NCBI GenBank assembly: GCA_024225875.1
Contig: JAAEMD010000535.1
Location: forward strand, 1 to 13,119
Origin: a bacterium
GTDB taxonomy: Bacteria > Margulisbacteria > Marinamargulisbacteria > JAAEMD01
Reading direction: 5' to 3'
Length of the DNA stretch: 13,119 bases
Part shown: positions 6,700-13,119 of the stretch, one piece after another
Layout of the letters: every line of letters starts with the position of its first letter
Numbering within the stretch: position 1 is the first letter of the stretch
Notes under the pieces: generated by a model
What the model was told of the DNA's origin: nothing
What the model saw: the letters and a program-made list of their open reading frames with translations, nothing else
Databases searched by the model: none
Made by a program: the position numbers and the translations under genes

Positions 6700-8383
6700 C
6701 AGAGCAAGATTAAGGTTTTTTCTAATATGTTTTTATACGATACTTTGTCTTATAGTTGTCCGACTGGGATACCTGCAGCTTTTCAAGCATAATTTTTTCC
6801 TGCAAAAATCAACATCTCAGTTAAAAAAAATAATTAAACTGTACCCGAATAGAGGCAATGTCTATGATCATAAAAATAAACCTTTAGCCTTAACTACAAC
6901 CAGTTATTCTGCATATACAATGCCTTCACAGATAAAAGATAAGCTGGAGTTTACAAAAAAAGTTACCTCAGTCATTAATTCTTCCCAGAAAGATATCTTA
7001 AAAAGAATTAATACACGCAGCCCTTTTGTATGGATAAAAAGAAAACTTAACTCCACATCCTATCAAAAGCTGCTGGATCTTAATCTGGAAGGCCTTGATT
7101 TTATTAAAGAAGAAAAAAGGGTATATCCTCATAACAATCTTGCGGCAGATATACTTGGTTTTGTTGGTATTGATAATCAGGGGCTGGGAGGTCTGGAGTA
7201 TAAGTATGACTCTCTTTTAAAGGGTTCTTCAGGTAAAATTATTCTGGAAGGCGATCCCCGGGGCTGTCGTTTAATTACAGGCAGCAAAAAAACTCTTCCT
7301 CCTAATGATGGGAAAAATATAATAACTACTATCGATGAATATATTCAGTATATTGCCCAGAAATATCTAAAAGAAGGAGTGGAAAAAAATCAGGCTGAAG
7401 CAGGTCATGTAATTGTTATGAATCCTGGTACCGGAGATATACTTGCTATGGCAGATTATCCTTTTTTTAATGCAAATCAATGGTCAAAATATCCAGTACA
7501 TACCAGAAAAAACAGTTGTGTAGTTGATGTGTTTGAACCAGGCTCTGTTTTTAAGGTCTTTACACTGGCTGCAGCTCTGGAAGAAAATCTATTTTCTTAT
7601 GATCAAAAAATAAAAGTTCCTGAGAAACTAAAGATAGGCAGGCATACGATAAACGAAGCTCATGCCAGAAAAGATGGCGAATCAGGTATTTATAGCGTCT
7701 CTCAAATAATAGAAAAGTCATTAAATGTTGGCAGCTCATTACTAGCCGGACAGCTTGGAAAAGAAAAGTTCTATGAGTACATAAAGTCATTTGGCTTTGG
7801 TAAACAAACAGGGATTGAGCTTCCTGGTGAATCGTCTGGTTTGCTTAGACATCCTGATAAATGGGCTAAAATTGATCTTTCTATGATTTCGTTTGGACAG
7901 GGTGTGGCCTGTACACCATTACAAATAGCTACTGCGGTATCTGCTATTGCAAATAAAGGGTTACTGGTAAAACCACGTATAATAAAATATTTTACTCAGG
8001 AGACTGACCAGACTATGAAAAGTATTCCTAAGAAAACTGTTCGTCGTGTTATAGATAAAGAAACAGCTCTTAAGGTAACAGAAGTGATGACAAATGTAGT
8101 AAAGCAGGGTACTGCTGTCGCTGCTTCACTTCCTGGATATAATGTTGCTGGTAAAACCGGTACAGCTCAAAAAGCTAAAAAGAACGGTCGTGGCTATGAA
8201 CATGGTAAATACATGCCATCTTTTGTCGGTTTTTTTCCTTCATATAAACCTGAAGTTCTAATTCTTGTTGTTCTTGATTCACCAAAGAAAAACTACTATG
8301 CGTCCTTATCGGCCTGTCCTGTATTTAAGAAGATTGCACTGGCAACTGCGGACTATCTTAATATAGCTCCGGACTACTACTAA
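6689..8383 (+). CDS. ftsI: Class B penicillin-binding protein, FtsI/PBP2-type transpeptidase
   Basis: This is a membrane-anchored D,D-transpeptidase that cross-links septal peptidoglycan. One membrane helix lies at about 9-28, and the rest is external. The class B dimerisation domain starts at RGNVYD (55-60). The transpeptidase domain holds all three active-site motifs: Ser286-Val-Phe-Lys289 in EPGSVFKVF, Ser344-Leu-Asn346 in KSLNVG, and Lys489-Thr-Gly-Thr492 in AGKTGTAQ. The 564-residue protein ends soon after the transpeptidase fold (PVFKKIALATADYLNIAPD), so it has no PASTA repeats, unlike most Firmicutes PBP2B/SpoVD. The ATG overlaps the ftsL-like gene by 11 bases, with a weak AGAGAG at 6679-6684. 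No murE, mraY or other dcw genes follow; the next gene is on the opposite strand. Confidence 0.92.
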   Translation: MNINRARLRFFLICFYTILCLIVVRLGYLQLFKHNFFLQKSTSQLKKIIKLYPNRGNVYDHKNKPLALTTTSYSAYTMPSQIKDKLEFTKKVTSVINSSQKDILKRINTRSPFVWIKRKLNSTSYQKLLDLNLEGLDFIKEEKRVYPHNNLAADILGFVGIDNQGLGGLEYKYDSLLKGSSGKIILEGDPRGCRLITGSKKTLPPNDGKNIITTIDEYIQYIAQKYLKEGVEKNQAEAGHVIVMNPGTGDILAMADYPFFNANQWSKYPVHTRKNSCVVDVFEPGSVFKVFTLAAALEENLFSYDQKIKVPEKLKIGRHTINEAHARKDGESGIYSVSQIIEKSLNVGSSLLAGQLGKEKFYEYIKSFGFGKQTGIELPGESSGLLRHPDKWAKIDLSMISFGQGVACTPLQIATAVSAIANKGLLVKPRIIKYFTQETDQTMKSIPKKTVRRVIDKETALKVTEVMTNVVKQGTAVAASLPGYNVAGKTGTAQKAKKNGRGYEHGKYMPSFVGFFPSYKPEVLILVVLDSPKKNYYASLSACPVFKKIALATADYLNIAPDYY

Positions 8384-8406
8384 GTTATATTTTATTAAAG
8401 GTCTTT

Positions 8407-9183
8407 TTATTCATTTTTCAATACGATCCTGCGCATTTTCCAGGTAATATTAGAATCATTAGCTTGCAATTCTTTAAGCTTCATTAATTCACACGATATA
8501 AATTTCCTGTCTTTATCATTAATATTAGCCTTAACATACTCATCGTCGTTCCAAACTGTTAGTGTATTAGGCAAAAACCAGGTTGCAGCAAGATTATTTT
8601 TCACTGGAATAACATCACATCGGTTACACAAAATATTCGCTTTGTATTCTCCTTTTGCTAATATATTTCCTGCATATAATTTTGCACCTGCTGTTTTTAT
8701 CATATTTTTACTTACATTAAGATAAGCTTTAAAAACATCGATATCGGTTTCTATATCTTCCAGCTCATCAATAAATAACAGGCCATTTGGTTTTAGCTGG
8801 GAAATCCATAAATTCACAATATCTACAGCATTTGCTAAATGAGAAAGAAGAAATCGGCTATACATTACGTCTGTTTTTATTGGGAAAGGTGTTTTAGTAA
8901 TATCCTGATTAAGAAAAAAATAGTCAGGATATTTTTCTTTAGCCATACAAAGAAAATCTTGAGATTTATCAAATCCATATGTTTTTGTACTCTTTGTAGC
9001 ATCAGCAAACATAGCGGTTGTATATCCTGGCCCACAGCCTGAATCAATTGCTGTTTCAACAGGATTTATAATATATGAGCAAATAAACTCTTTTGCTAAT
9101 GGGTTAAAAAAAGCAGCTATTTCTTCCAGCCGCTCAGCCGCTGCTTTAGATGATCCGAAAGTATATTTTATTTTTTTACTCAT
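8407..9183 (-). CDS. Class I SAM-dependent methyltransferase, substrate unknown
   Basis: This 258-residue protein has the Rossmann-type methyltransferase core. Motif I is DSGCGPG at 47-53. The acidic residue that binds the SAM ribose is probably Asp72 (GFDKS), QDIT is at 93-96, and the post-IV strand is LKPNGLLFIDE (130-140). The N-terminus, YTFGSSKAAAERLEEIAAFF, looks like a cap helix region seen in many type 11/12 methyltransferases. The C-terminal third is less conserved and probably holds the substrate site. I choose the ATG at 9183, not an in-frame ATG at 9225. AGGA at 9191-9194 is 7 bases upstream, and the start overlaps the previous stop in ATGAGTAA, a coupling junction. It is last in the minus-strand series and converges with ftsI. 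Confidence 0.8.
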   Translation of the reverse strand: MSKKIKYTFGSSKAAAERLEEIAAFFNPLAKEFICSYIINPVETAIDSGCGPGYTTAMFADATKSTKTYGFDKSQDFLCMAKEKYPDYFFLNQDITKTPFPIKTDVMYSRFLLSHLANAVDIVNLWISQLKPNGLLFIDELEDIETDIDVFKAYLNVSKNMIKTAGAKLYAGNILAKGEYKANILCNRCDVIPVKNNLAATWFLPNTLTVWNDDEYVKANINDKDRKFISCELMKLKELQANDSNITWKMRRIVLKNE

Positions 9184-9493
9184 AAAATTTTCCTGTCGTA
9201 ATTCCCACAAAAGCACCAAGAACAATAGACATAATCAGAATAGGTAATATACTTTTAGGATCATCTTTTGCAACAATAACTATAATAGGTAAGGCAGATA
9301 ATACAGCAATAATAATCCCTTTCAACCAATTTGACATTGGTAAGTCTATATAGGAAATAATTATTCCTAACACCATCCAATGAATAAACGCAGAAATACA
9401 AGCATATTTATCCAATTTCTGAATAAGCATAGGTATAACATCAATAATTCCGGCTATAACGCCTATCAATAACGAAATAATTAATTTAGACAT
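9176..9493 (-). CDS. Small four-helix membrane protein of unknown function
   Basis: I do not recognise a named family for this 105-residue protein. It has about four hydrophobic helices, at roughly residues 4-24, 32-50, 57-75 and 83-100, joined by short polar turns. The first helix is followed by DVIPMLIQKLDKYA, and the third loop contains KDDPKS. Glycine-rich helices (GVIAGIID, VLGAFVGITTG) suggest tight packing. The ATG has a good AAGGAGA site about 6 bases upstream (near 9500-9506). It overlaps the methyltransferase start by 8 bases, so the two are translationally coupled and may act together. The radical SAM gene lies 60 bases upstream in the same direction. Confidence 0.72.
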   Translation of the reverse strand: MSKLIISLLIGVIAGIIDVIPMLIQKLDKYACISAFIHWMVLGIIISYIDLPMSNWLKGIIIAVLSALPIIVIVAKDDPKSILPILIMSIVLGAFVGITTGKFYE

Positions 9494-9519
9494 TCTGATC
9501 TCCTTTTAAGTTAATTTTT

Positions 9520-9538
9520 AAAATCTGTGCAAATCCGT
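9520..9538. repeat. Possible dispersed intergenic repeat element
   Basis: In the 60-base gap between the radical SAM gene and the membrane protein, the minus strand reads ACGGATTTGCACAGATTTT. It contains two imperfect copies of a 7-base unit (on the plus strand AATCTGT, then AATCCGT). Similar 'ACGGATTTnCACAGATTT' phrases occur repeatedly in intergenic DNA of many environmental bacteria, from memory and unverified. Only one copy is present in this window. Confidence 0.25.
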
Positions 9539-9553
9539 AATTTACACTTCTTT

Positions 9554-10669
9554 TTAAGAAAAATAATTTTCTATTAATATTCTAATTTTGCCATATACAT
9601 TTTTTATTGTATATAATTCTTTTCTATTAAAAACATCCTCAATAGATTCTTTTAAGCTCTGAATATTTTGTCCTGCCCAAAATAAATTCTGGCAATACTC
9701 ACCTTGAGTTTGCTTTTCATATGCCATGCTTAATAACATTTCAGCAATTATGTAGTTATGCTTTCTATAATCATTCGGTATAAAACGCTTTATTCTTATC
9801 GGTATATTATGCTTTTTACATAATTTATAAATTAGTTTGGATATGTTTCTTGTATATGTATAATTTGCTCCATATTTACCATCATAAAAATTTTGATTAT
9901 ATTTAAATTGATATAAATCTTCGTATTCAGGTAACAAATTCGGATACTTATTTTTCAGTTTTTCTAAAAAATACAAAGCCTGTCTATCCCGCATTGTCAT
10001 TGCTCCGCTAAATAAGATATAGTCTGAACCAGCTTCTTTTGCTGTTTTTATCAGTACTTCAAGATCAGATTCTACATCTGTTAAAAAAGGAGTAACAGGC
10101 ATCAGTAAAATACCACATTGAATATTTTGTGAACTTTGTTTAATGGTTTTTAACACGTCCAGCCTTTCCTGGGGATTGGGTGCATTAGGCTCAAGAAAGC
10201 AGGCCTTATCTGCATTGAGAGTTGTTATGGTAATGGAAACAGTTGACCAGCTTTGGCAACCAATTTGTTCCAGCAAGGCTAAATCGTCTAAAACATTTTG
10301 TGATTTGGTAATAATATGAACCGGATAATTATGTTTTTTTAAAACCCTTAAACAATTTCGTGTAGTTCTATATTTTTGTTCTATTTGTGGATAAGGATCA
10401 CTGCTACCGGATAATGCTACTACATCCGGCAATAGCGTTCGGGCGTTTGATAAGCGTTTATCTAATAGTTTTGTGGCATTTGTTTTTACATAAACAGTTT
10501 CACTAAAATCTTGATGCAAATAATATTTTTGGCTTCGGGTATCACAGTAAAAGCAACCAAATTGACATCCTTGATATGGATTCAGAGCATAACGTTCCCA
10601 AAACCAGCTATCTATAAATTTACGCTTGAGTAAGATAGTTTTAGTTTCTTTTTCAATTATAGCTACCAT
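9554..10669 (-). CDS. Radical SAM protein, SPL (spore photoproduct lyase-like) family
   Basis: The 371-residue protein carries the radical SAM cluster motif CxxxCxxC as Cys35, Cys39 and Cys42 in NPYQGCQFGCFYCDTR, which holds a 4Fe-4S cluster and cleaves SAM to a 5'-deoxyadenosyl radical. The NPYxGCxxGCxYC context is diagnostic of the SplB-like group (COG1533). Further family segments are SGSSDPYPQIE (87-97), HIITKSQNVLDDL (118-130), the strand STVSITITT (142-150) and ERLDVLKTIK. The family includes spore photoproduct lyase, but most members, like this one, have unknown substrates, so DNA repair is not claimed. The ATG at 10669 shares its A with the upstream stop (TAATG), indicating coupling to grpB. 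No clear ribosome binding site is present. The reading frame looks intact. Confidence 0.85.
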   Translation of the reverse strand: MVAIIEKETKTILLKRKFIDSWFWERYALNPYQGCQFGCFYCDTRSQKYYLHQDFSETVYVKTNATKLLDKRLSNARTLLPDVVALSGSSDPYPQIEQKYRTTRNCLRVLKKHNYPVHIITKSQNVLDDLALLEQIGCQSWSTVSITITTLNADKACFLEPNAPNPQERLDVLKTIKQSSQNIQCGILLMPVTPFLTDVESDLEVLIKTAKEAGSDYILFSGAMTMRDRQALYFLEKLKNKYPNLLPEYEDLYQFKYNQNFYDGKYGANYTYTRNISKLIYKLCKKHNIPIRIKRFIPNDYRKHNYIIAEMLLSMAYEKQTQGEYCQNLFWAGQNIQSLKESIEDVFNRKELYTIKNVYGKIRILIENYFS

Positions 10670-11256
10670 TAGGCACTTTGATTTTTTCTTTCTTGCTTGA
10701 CTATTTTTTCTATAAACTTAGTCTTTGCATCTGTATATGCTTCACGATCATTTTTAAATGTTTGAGCTAGTTTCAACTTTAGCTTTACATATTCAGACCC
10801 TATTTTAGGGTTTTTAATTAAATAATCTCTAAAATATAACTCGTCCCAATCTCCCGAATAACGTATATGAACATGATAAGCCTGCCCTGCAAATCCCTTT
10901 TCTGTATATCCTTTTGTAAACATCATATGCTGAGCTGGATTTGTGGGTTGATGAACATATATATAGCCAAGCATCTTCAGCCTGTTAATTAGGTTGTCTG
11001 TATTAACGTTTTTTTCTATCTCCAAAAGAATATCTATTGTAGGCTTAGCTTTAATATTAGGAACAGCTGTACTTCCAATATGTTCTATTCTTACAATATT
11101 ATCAGAGCCTAATATGTTTTCGATTTGTGCTTTTTCAGATATAAATAATTGAGGCCAATTAGGATTGTATTCCGAAATAATGATCGGAAATAATTGCCCT
11201 GATTCCTTAGTTGAGAGCTTATTTAATTCAACTGCCGCTTTGTTAGTTTTTATCAA
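10669..11256 (-). CDS. GrpB/UPF0157 family protein (nucleotidyltransferase fold)
   Basis: This protein belongs to the GrpB (UPF0157) family, which has a nucleotidyltransferase-like fold; its biochemical role is not established. Counting from a TTG start at 11256 it has 195 residues. The family blocks are seen in order: LFPIIISEYNPNWPQLF (22-38), IEHIGSTAVP (57-66) followed by KPTIDILLE (71-79), YHVHIR (127-132) and WDELYFRDYL (137-146). The open frame runs on upstream to an ATG at 11469, adding 71 residues. I reject that extension because it is unlike the family and reads through the out-of-frame end of another small gene. AAGG at 11269-11272 is 12 bases before the TTG, a rather long spacing. 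The stop overlaps the radical SAM start by one base. Confidence 0.78.
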   Translation of the reverse strand: MIKTNKAAVELNKLSTKESGQLFPIIISEYNPNWPQLFISEKAQIENILGSDNIVRIEHIGSTAVPNIKAKPTIDILLEIEKNVNTDNLINRLKMLGYIYVHQPTNPAQHMMFTKGYTEKGFAGQAYHVHIRYSGDWDELYFRDYLIKNPKIGSEYVKLKLKLAQTFKNDREAYTDAKTKFIEKIVKQERKNQSA

Positions 11257-11263
11257 TTTTATT

Positions 11264-11528
11264 TTAAACCTTATTAGCCTGTTTTTTAATGCGTTTTTTA
11301 GTATCTGATGAATATTCTTGAGCATAATTACTAATTTTTTCTTTAATTTCTTCATTTGATATCGGAACCATTTTGTAAAATTTTCAGATTGTTTAGCAAC
11401 ATTACCTAAGTAACAAATTGATCTATCCCATAAACAAGTCCTGCTTTTTTCATTTAAGAACCTTTGCACATGGTTGCAGGCATTTACTGAATAAGTATGA
11501 TTTTGTTTCGAACAAAGTCCAAATACAT
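11264..11528 (-). pseudogene. Broken small gene of about 88 codons, unknown function, two apparent frameshifts
   Basis: An ATG at 11526-11528 has a perfect AGGAGG (11538-11543) 9 bases upstream, placed inside the end of the yoaP-like gene, yet its frame stops after 14 codons. Adding one T to the TTT run just after the ATG, and one A to the AAAA run ending at 11372, gives one continuous frame to TAA at 11264. The restored product would be about 88 residues. It starts MYFGLCSKQN, contains four cysteines (about 6, 18, 32, 39) and ends in a charged helix (NEEIKEKISNYAQEYSSDT). I recognise no family. The perfect ribosome binding site, the fit between yoaP and grpB and the protein-like composition argue for a real gene. 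The last part, from ATG 11371, reads 35 codons without repair. Confidence 0.5.
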
Positions 11529-11530
11529 TA

Positions 11531-12298
11531 TTAACTTCCTCCTGTTTTTATTTTTTTGTTTAAAATATTTAAGAATCGTGTTGTAGAAATATAGCGGTCT
11601 GCTAAAATTTCTCCTTTATAAATCAAATTGAAGACACTATATATGCCTGGAGCATTTTGAGCTTCTTTAGCTGTTGTTATTTCAATAATATTTGGATTTA
11701 ATTTTTTTTCTACAAATACGGGCTTAATCTCTTCCATGAAACGGGCTACCCATGGACATTGTTTGGAGTAAATAATTGTCAGCTCTTGATATTTAACAAG
11801 CAAATCGTTGTTTCTATTTAATTTTGGTAATAACTTCTCTGAAAATGTTTTAACTAGAAGCTGTTCTTTACCACATTTTTCTACGACCTTATAACCATTT
11901 TTAATAAAAAAATCCTGTTTGGCCATAAATGCCTTATCACTGGTAATAACCGCCACCCCATTCCTGCTCTGAGCATCCTTTTCAGCTTCTTCCAGTAAGA
12001 CCTTTCCTAATCCTTGATGTTGATATTTTTTGCCGTTTGTCCAAAGGCAGTGAATAAACATATACTTCTTGCAGTCCACCGCTCGCCAGGCATTTTCACC
12101 CGGAATGTATTCAATAAAACCAAATGGTCTTTTTTCTCCTTCTAAGAAAAGCAACTTAATTTTCAAGCCTTCTGCAAAACGTTGTTTTAACCAGTTAATT
12201 TTCAAGGAAAAAAACTCATGTTTTGGGTTGATAAAACAAATAACATATGGATAATCCGATAAATTATCAGCATTAACTTCTACTATGGAATAGTTCAT
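11531..12298 (-). CDS. yoaP: YoaP-like GNAT acetyltransferase with C-terminal YoaP domain
   Basis: The 255-residue protein joins two domains, like Bacillus subtilis YoaP (about 250 residues). Residues 1-150 form a GNAT fold: the acetyl-CoA binding motif is HQGLGK at 94-99, followed by LLEEAEKDAQ and later FFIKNGYKVVE (130-140). Residues about 170-250 resemble a thioredoxin-like YoaP domain: a strand TIIYSKQCPW with Cys181-Pro182, a helix, and the ending APGIYSVFNLIYKGEILADRYIS (217-239). Its acceptor substrate is unknown; only one Cys follows the redox-like position, so thiol exchange is not certain. The ATG has AAAGGG about 9 bases upstream. Its last codons contain the ribosome binding site of the next, broken gene. 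The tandem layout makes the YoaP assignment fairly secure. Confidence 0.8.
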   Translation of the reverse strand: MNYSIVEVNADNLSDYPYVICFINPKHEFFSLKINWLKQRFAEGLKIKLLFLEGEKRPFGFIEYIPGENAWRAVDCKKYMFIHCLWTNGKKYQHQGLGKVLLEEAEKDAQSRNGVAVITSDKAFMAKQDFFIKNGYKVVEKCGKEQLLVKTFSEKLLPKLNRNNDLLVKYQELTIIYSKQCPWVARFMEEIKPVFVEKKLNPNIIEITTAKEAQNAPGIYSVFNLIYKGEILADRYISTTRFLNILNKKIKTGGS

Positions 12299-12317
12299 TA
12301 TAAATGACCCTTTCTTT

Positions 12318-12359
12318 AAAAAAATATTTAAGAGTTACTTGCATTTCTTTACCTCTTTA
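12318..12359 (-). terminator. Weak candidate intrinsic terminator after the membrane protein gene
   Basis: On the minus strand TTAAAGAG (12360-12353) can pair imperfectly with CTCTTAA (12334-12328) across an 18-base loop, and a run of seven T follows (12324-12318). The stem is short, A+T-rich and has a bulge. It overlaps the stop codon of the membrane protein gene and lies before the yoaP ribosome binding site. If real, it would reduce read-through into yoaP. Confidence 0.25.
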
Positions 12360-12704
12360 AGAACATTTTCTATCTAATATAACACCCATGCCAGTGCTTG
12401 TTATTGGCACTATTAAATATCGCAAGCCTGTTTGTATAAAATAAGTTTTAATTCCTATCCCTGCCAGAGGCAGTAAAATCAATAAGTCCAATAATATTAA
12501 GATTGCCAGCCAACTTAGTCCTGCAATTAAACCTTCAATCAAATATTTATCTTGAATTGCTTTAAAATAATATATAAGAAATAATACTCCAACTACAGCA
12601 CCAGTAACTATCATAATTGATTTAAAAAGAAAGATATCTACTAATAATTCTTTATCTTTGGAATAAAAGAAAAAAGCAATTACAAAAGGAATTAACCAAT
12701 TCAA
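12357..12704 (-). CDS. Four-helix membrane protein of unknown function, N-terminus probably frameshifted
   Basis: The 115 residues from TTG 12704 contain four hydrophobic segments, at about 3-14, 24-46, 53-80 and 90-110, with charged loops (YSKDKE, KAIQDKYL). I do not recognise a named family. The TTG is unlikely to be the native start: it has no ribosome binding site and cuts into the first helix. An ATG at 12739 has a perfect AGGAG (12747-12751) 7 bases upstream, but its frame ends after six codons. One extra A in the A6 run after that ATG (12731-12736) would join it to this frame. The restored N-terminus would begin MKKIFKIGWTGFLNWLIPF and supply a complete first helix. So the gene is either broken, phase-variable or miscalled by one base. 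Confidence 0.65.
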   Translation of the reverse strand: MNWLIPFVIAFFFYSKDKELLVDIFLFKSIMIVTGAVVGVLFLIYYFKAIQDKYLIEGLIAGLSWLAILILLDLLILLPLAGIGIKTYFIQTGLRYLIVPITSTGMGVILDRKCS

Positions 12705-12765
12705 GAAACCTGTCCAACCTATCTTAAATATTTTTTCATAAAAAAACTCCTGACTATTTTATAAC

Positions 12766-12788
12766 TATCATACAATAGCGCTATGATA
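12766..12788. promoter_or_regulatory. Overlapping palindromes upstream of the membrane protein gene, operator-like
   Basis: TATCATA (12766-12772) and TATGATA (12782-12788) form an inverted repeat with a 9-base spacer. The perfect 10-bp palindrome ATAGCGCTAT (12775-12784) overlaps its right half. The site lies between the end of the WYL regulator gene and the ribosome binding site of the membrane protein gene, where a promoter would be expected; TATAAAAT on the minus strand (12757-12764) could be a -10. Binding by the neighbouring regulator is only an inference. No T-run follows on either strand, so a terminator is less likely. Confidence 0.35.
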
Positions 12789-12796
12789 CCATTATG

Positions 12797-13119
12797 TCAG
12801 GTTTGGTATATTTTTTGAATTTTACTTGCTTTTTCTTGAATAATCTTTCGTATATGTACAGGTTTCAAAACTTCAACATATTCACCATAATTTAAAATCA
12901 TAGAATATAGCCATTCATCTTCCGGGAAAGACACTTTAACTATCATGCTTTCATTTTTTTGGACACATATCTGCTCCTCATCAAAATAATCTTCAACTTT
13001 TACACGTACTTTTGAAGAAAATGATTAAGCAACCTTCTTTCTGTAAATTCCATTTCCAACAATATCTGAATCGTTTATTTCATTAGGCAAATATCTCCTT
13101 TCTGACAACCAATCTTCAT
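12797..13119 (-). pseudogene. WYL-family transcriptional regulator, C-terminal part with an in-frame stop; 5' end outside the window
   Basis: Reading leftward from the window edge, one frame is open except for a TAA at 13025-13027. The 75 codons after that stop end at TGA 12797. They encode a typical C-terminal WCX extension of WYL (YafY-like) regulators: KVRVKVEDYFDEE, then VKVSFPEDEWLYSMILNYG, then YVEVLKPVHIRKIIQEKASK. About 30 codons before the stop in the same frame (including WLSERRYLPNEIND) also look like protein and fit the preceding linker. Such proteins have an N-terminal helix-turn-helix and a WYL ligand-sensing domain, which would lie beyond the window. The single nonsense codon would remove the WCX domain, so the gene is probably damaged. 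It heads the minus-strand series and could have regulated it. Confidence 0.6.

Noticed and set aside
8384..8406. Possible bidirectional terminator between ftsI and the methyltransferase
   Set aside because: The 23-base gap is T-rich but holds only a 4-bp stem (AAAG/CTTT), too weak to call.
9184..9225. Upstream ATG at 9225 for the methyltransferase
   Set aside because: It would overlap the membrane protein gene by 50 bases and lacks a ribosome binding site; ATG 9183 has AGGA at 7 bases and a typical coupling overlap.
9554..10669. Naming the radical SAM gene spore photoproduct lyase (splB)
   Set aside because: Only the family-level motif is visible; most SPL-like proteins are not photoproduct lyases and the context does not suggest spore DNA repair.
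11257..11469. N-terminal 71-residue extension of the GrpB protein from ATG 11469
   Set aside because: Its basic, low-complexity sequence does not match the GrpB family, it has no good ribosome binding site, and the same DNA carries the end of another small gene in a different frame.

Overview
The window reads as chromosome from a low-GC Firmicutes-type bacterium (Clostridia or Halanaerobiales-like; inference only). Reasons are the strong AGGAGG-type ribosome binding sites, extended -10 promoters, A+T-rich codons and the protein families present. The division penicillin-binding protein has no PASTA domains, unlike most Gram-positive FtsI/PBP2B proteins, so a two-membrane Firmicute such as a Halanaerobiales member is possible. 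No rRNA, tRNA, CRISPR array or complete insertion sequence was seen.

Left part, plus strand (about 200 to 8383). A small unrecognised membrane protein comes first. It is followed by a D-3-phosphoglycerate dehydrogenase (SerA, serine synthesis), then the complete gatC-gatA-gatB operon for the tRNA-dependent amidotransferase. Next is a nucleotide-sugar epimerase of the extended SDR family. An FtsL-like protein and a class B penicillin-binding protein (FtsI type) close the run; they overlap by 11 bases. The gaps downstream of gatB are short, so gatC to ftsI may be one transcription unit. Between serA and gatC lies a structured, repeat-bearing gap. The gatC promoter sits so close to the start codon that the mRNA may be leaderless.

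Right part, minus strand (about 8407 to 13119, transcribed leftward and convergent with ftsI). In transcription order it holds: the C-terminal end of a WYL-type regulator with an in-frame stop, a four-helix membrane protein, a YoaP-like GNAT acetyltransferase, a broken small Cys-containing gene, a GrpB/UPF0157 protein, a radical SAM protein of the SPL family, a small membrane protein and a SAM-dependent methyltransferase. Several junctions are coupled (TAATG, ATGAGTAA, and a ribosome binding site inside the preceding gene). This side has an accessory character.

The most noteworthy signal is a set of lesions between 11256 and 13119. Three places look like single-base losses in short homopolymers and one is an in-frame TAA. 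They make an automatic reading give a falsely extended GrpB, a falsely shortened membrane protein and a missed small gene. The cause could be real gene decay, phase variation or consensus error. I did not find convincing evidence for a new multi-gene system; the minus-strand cluster is the only candidate.
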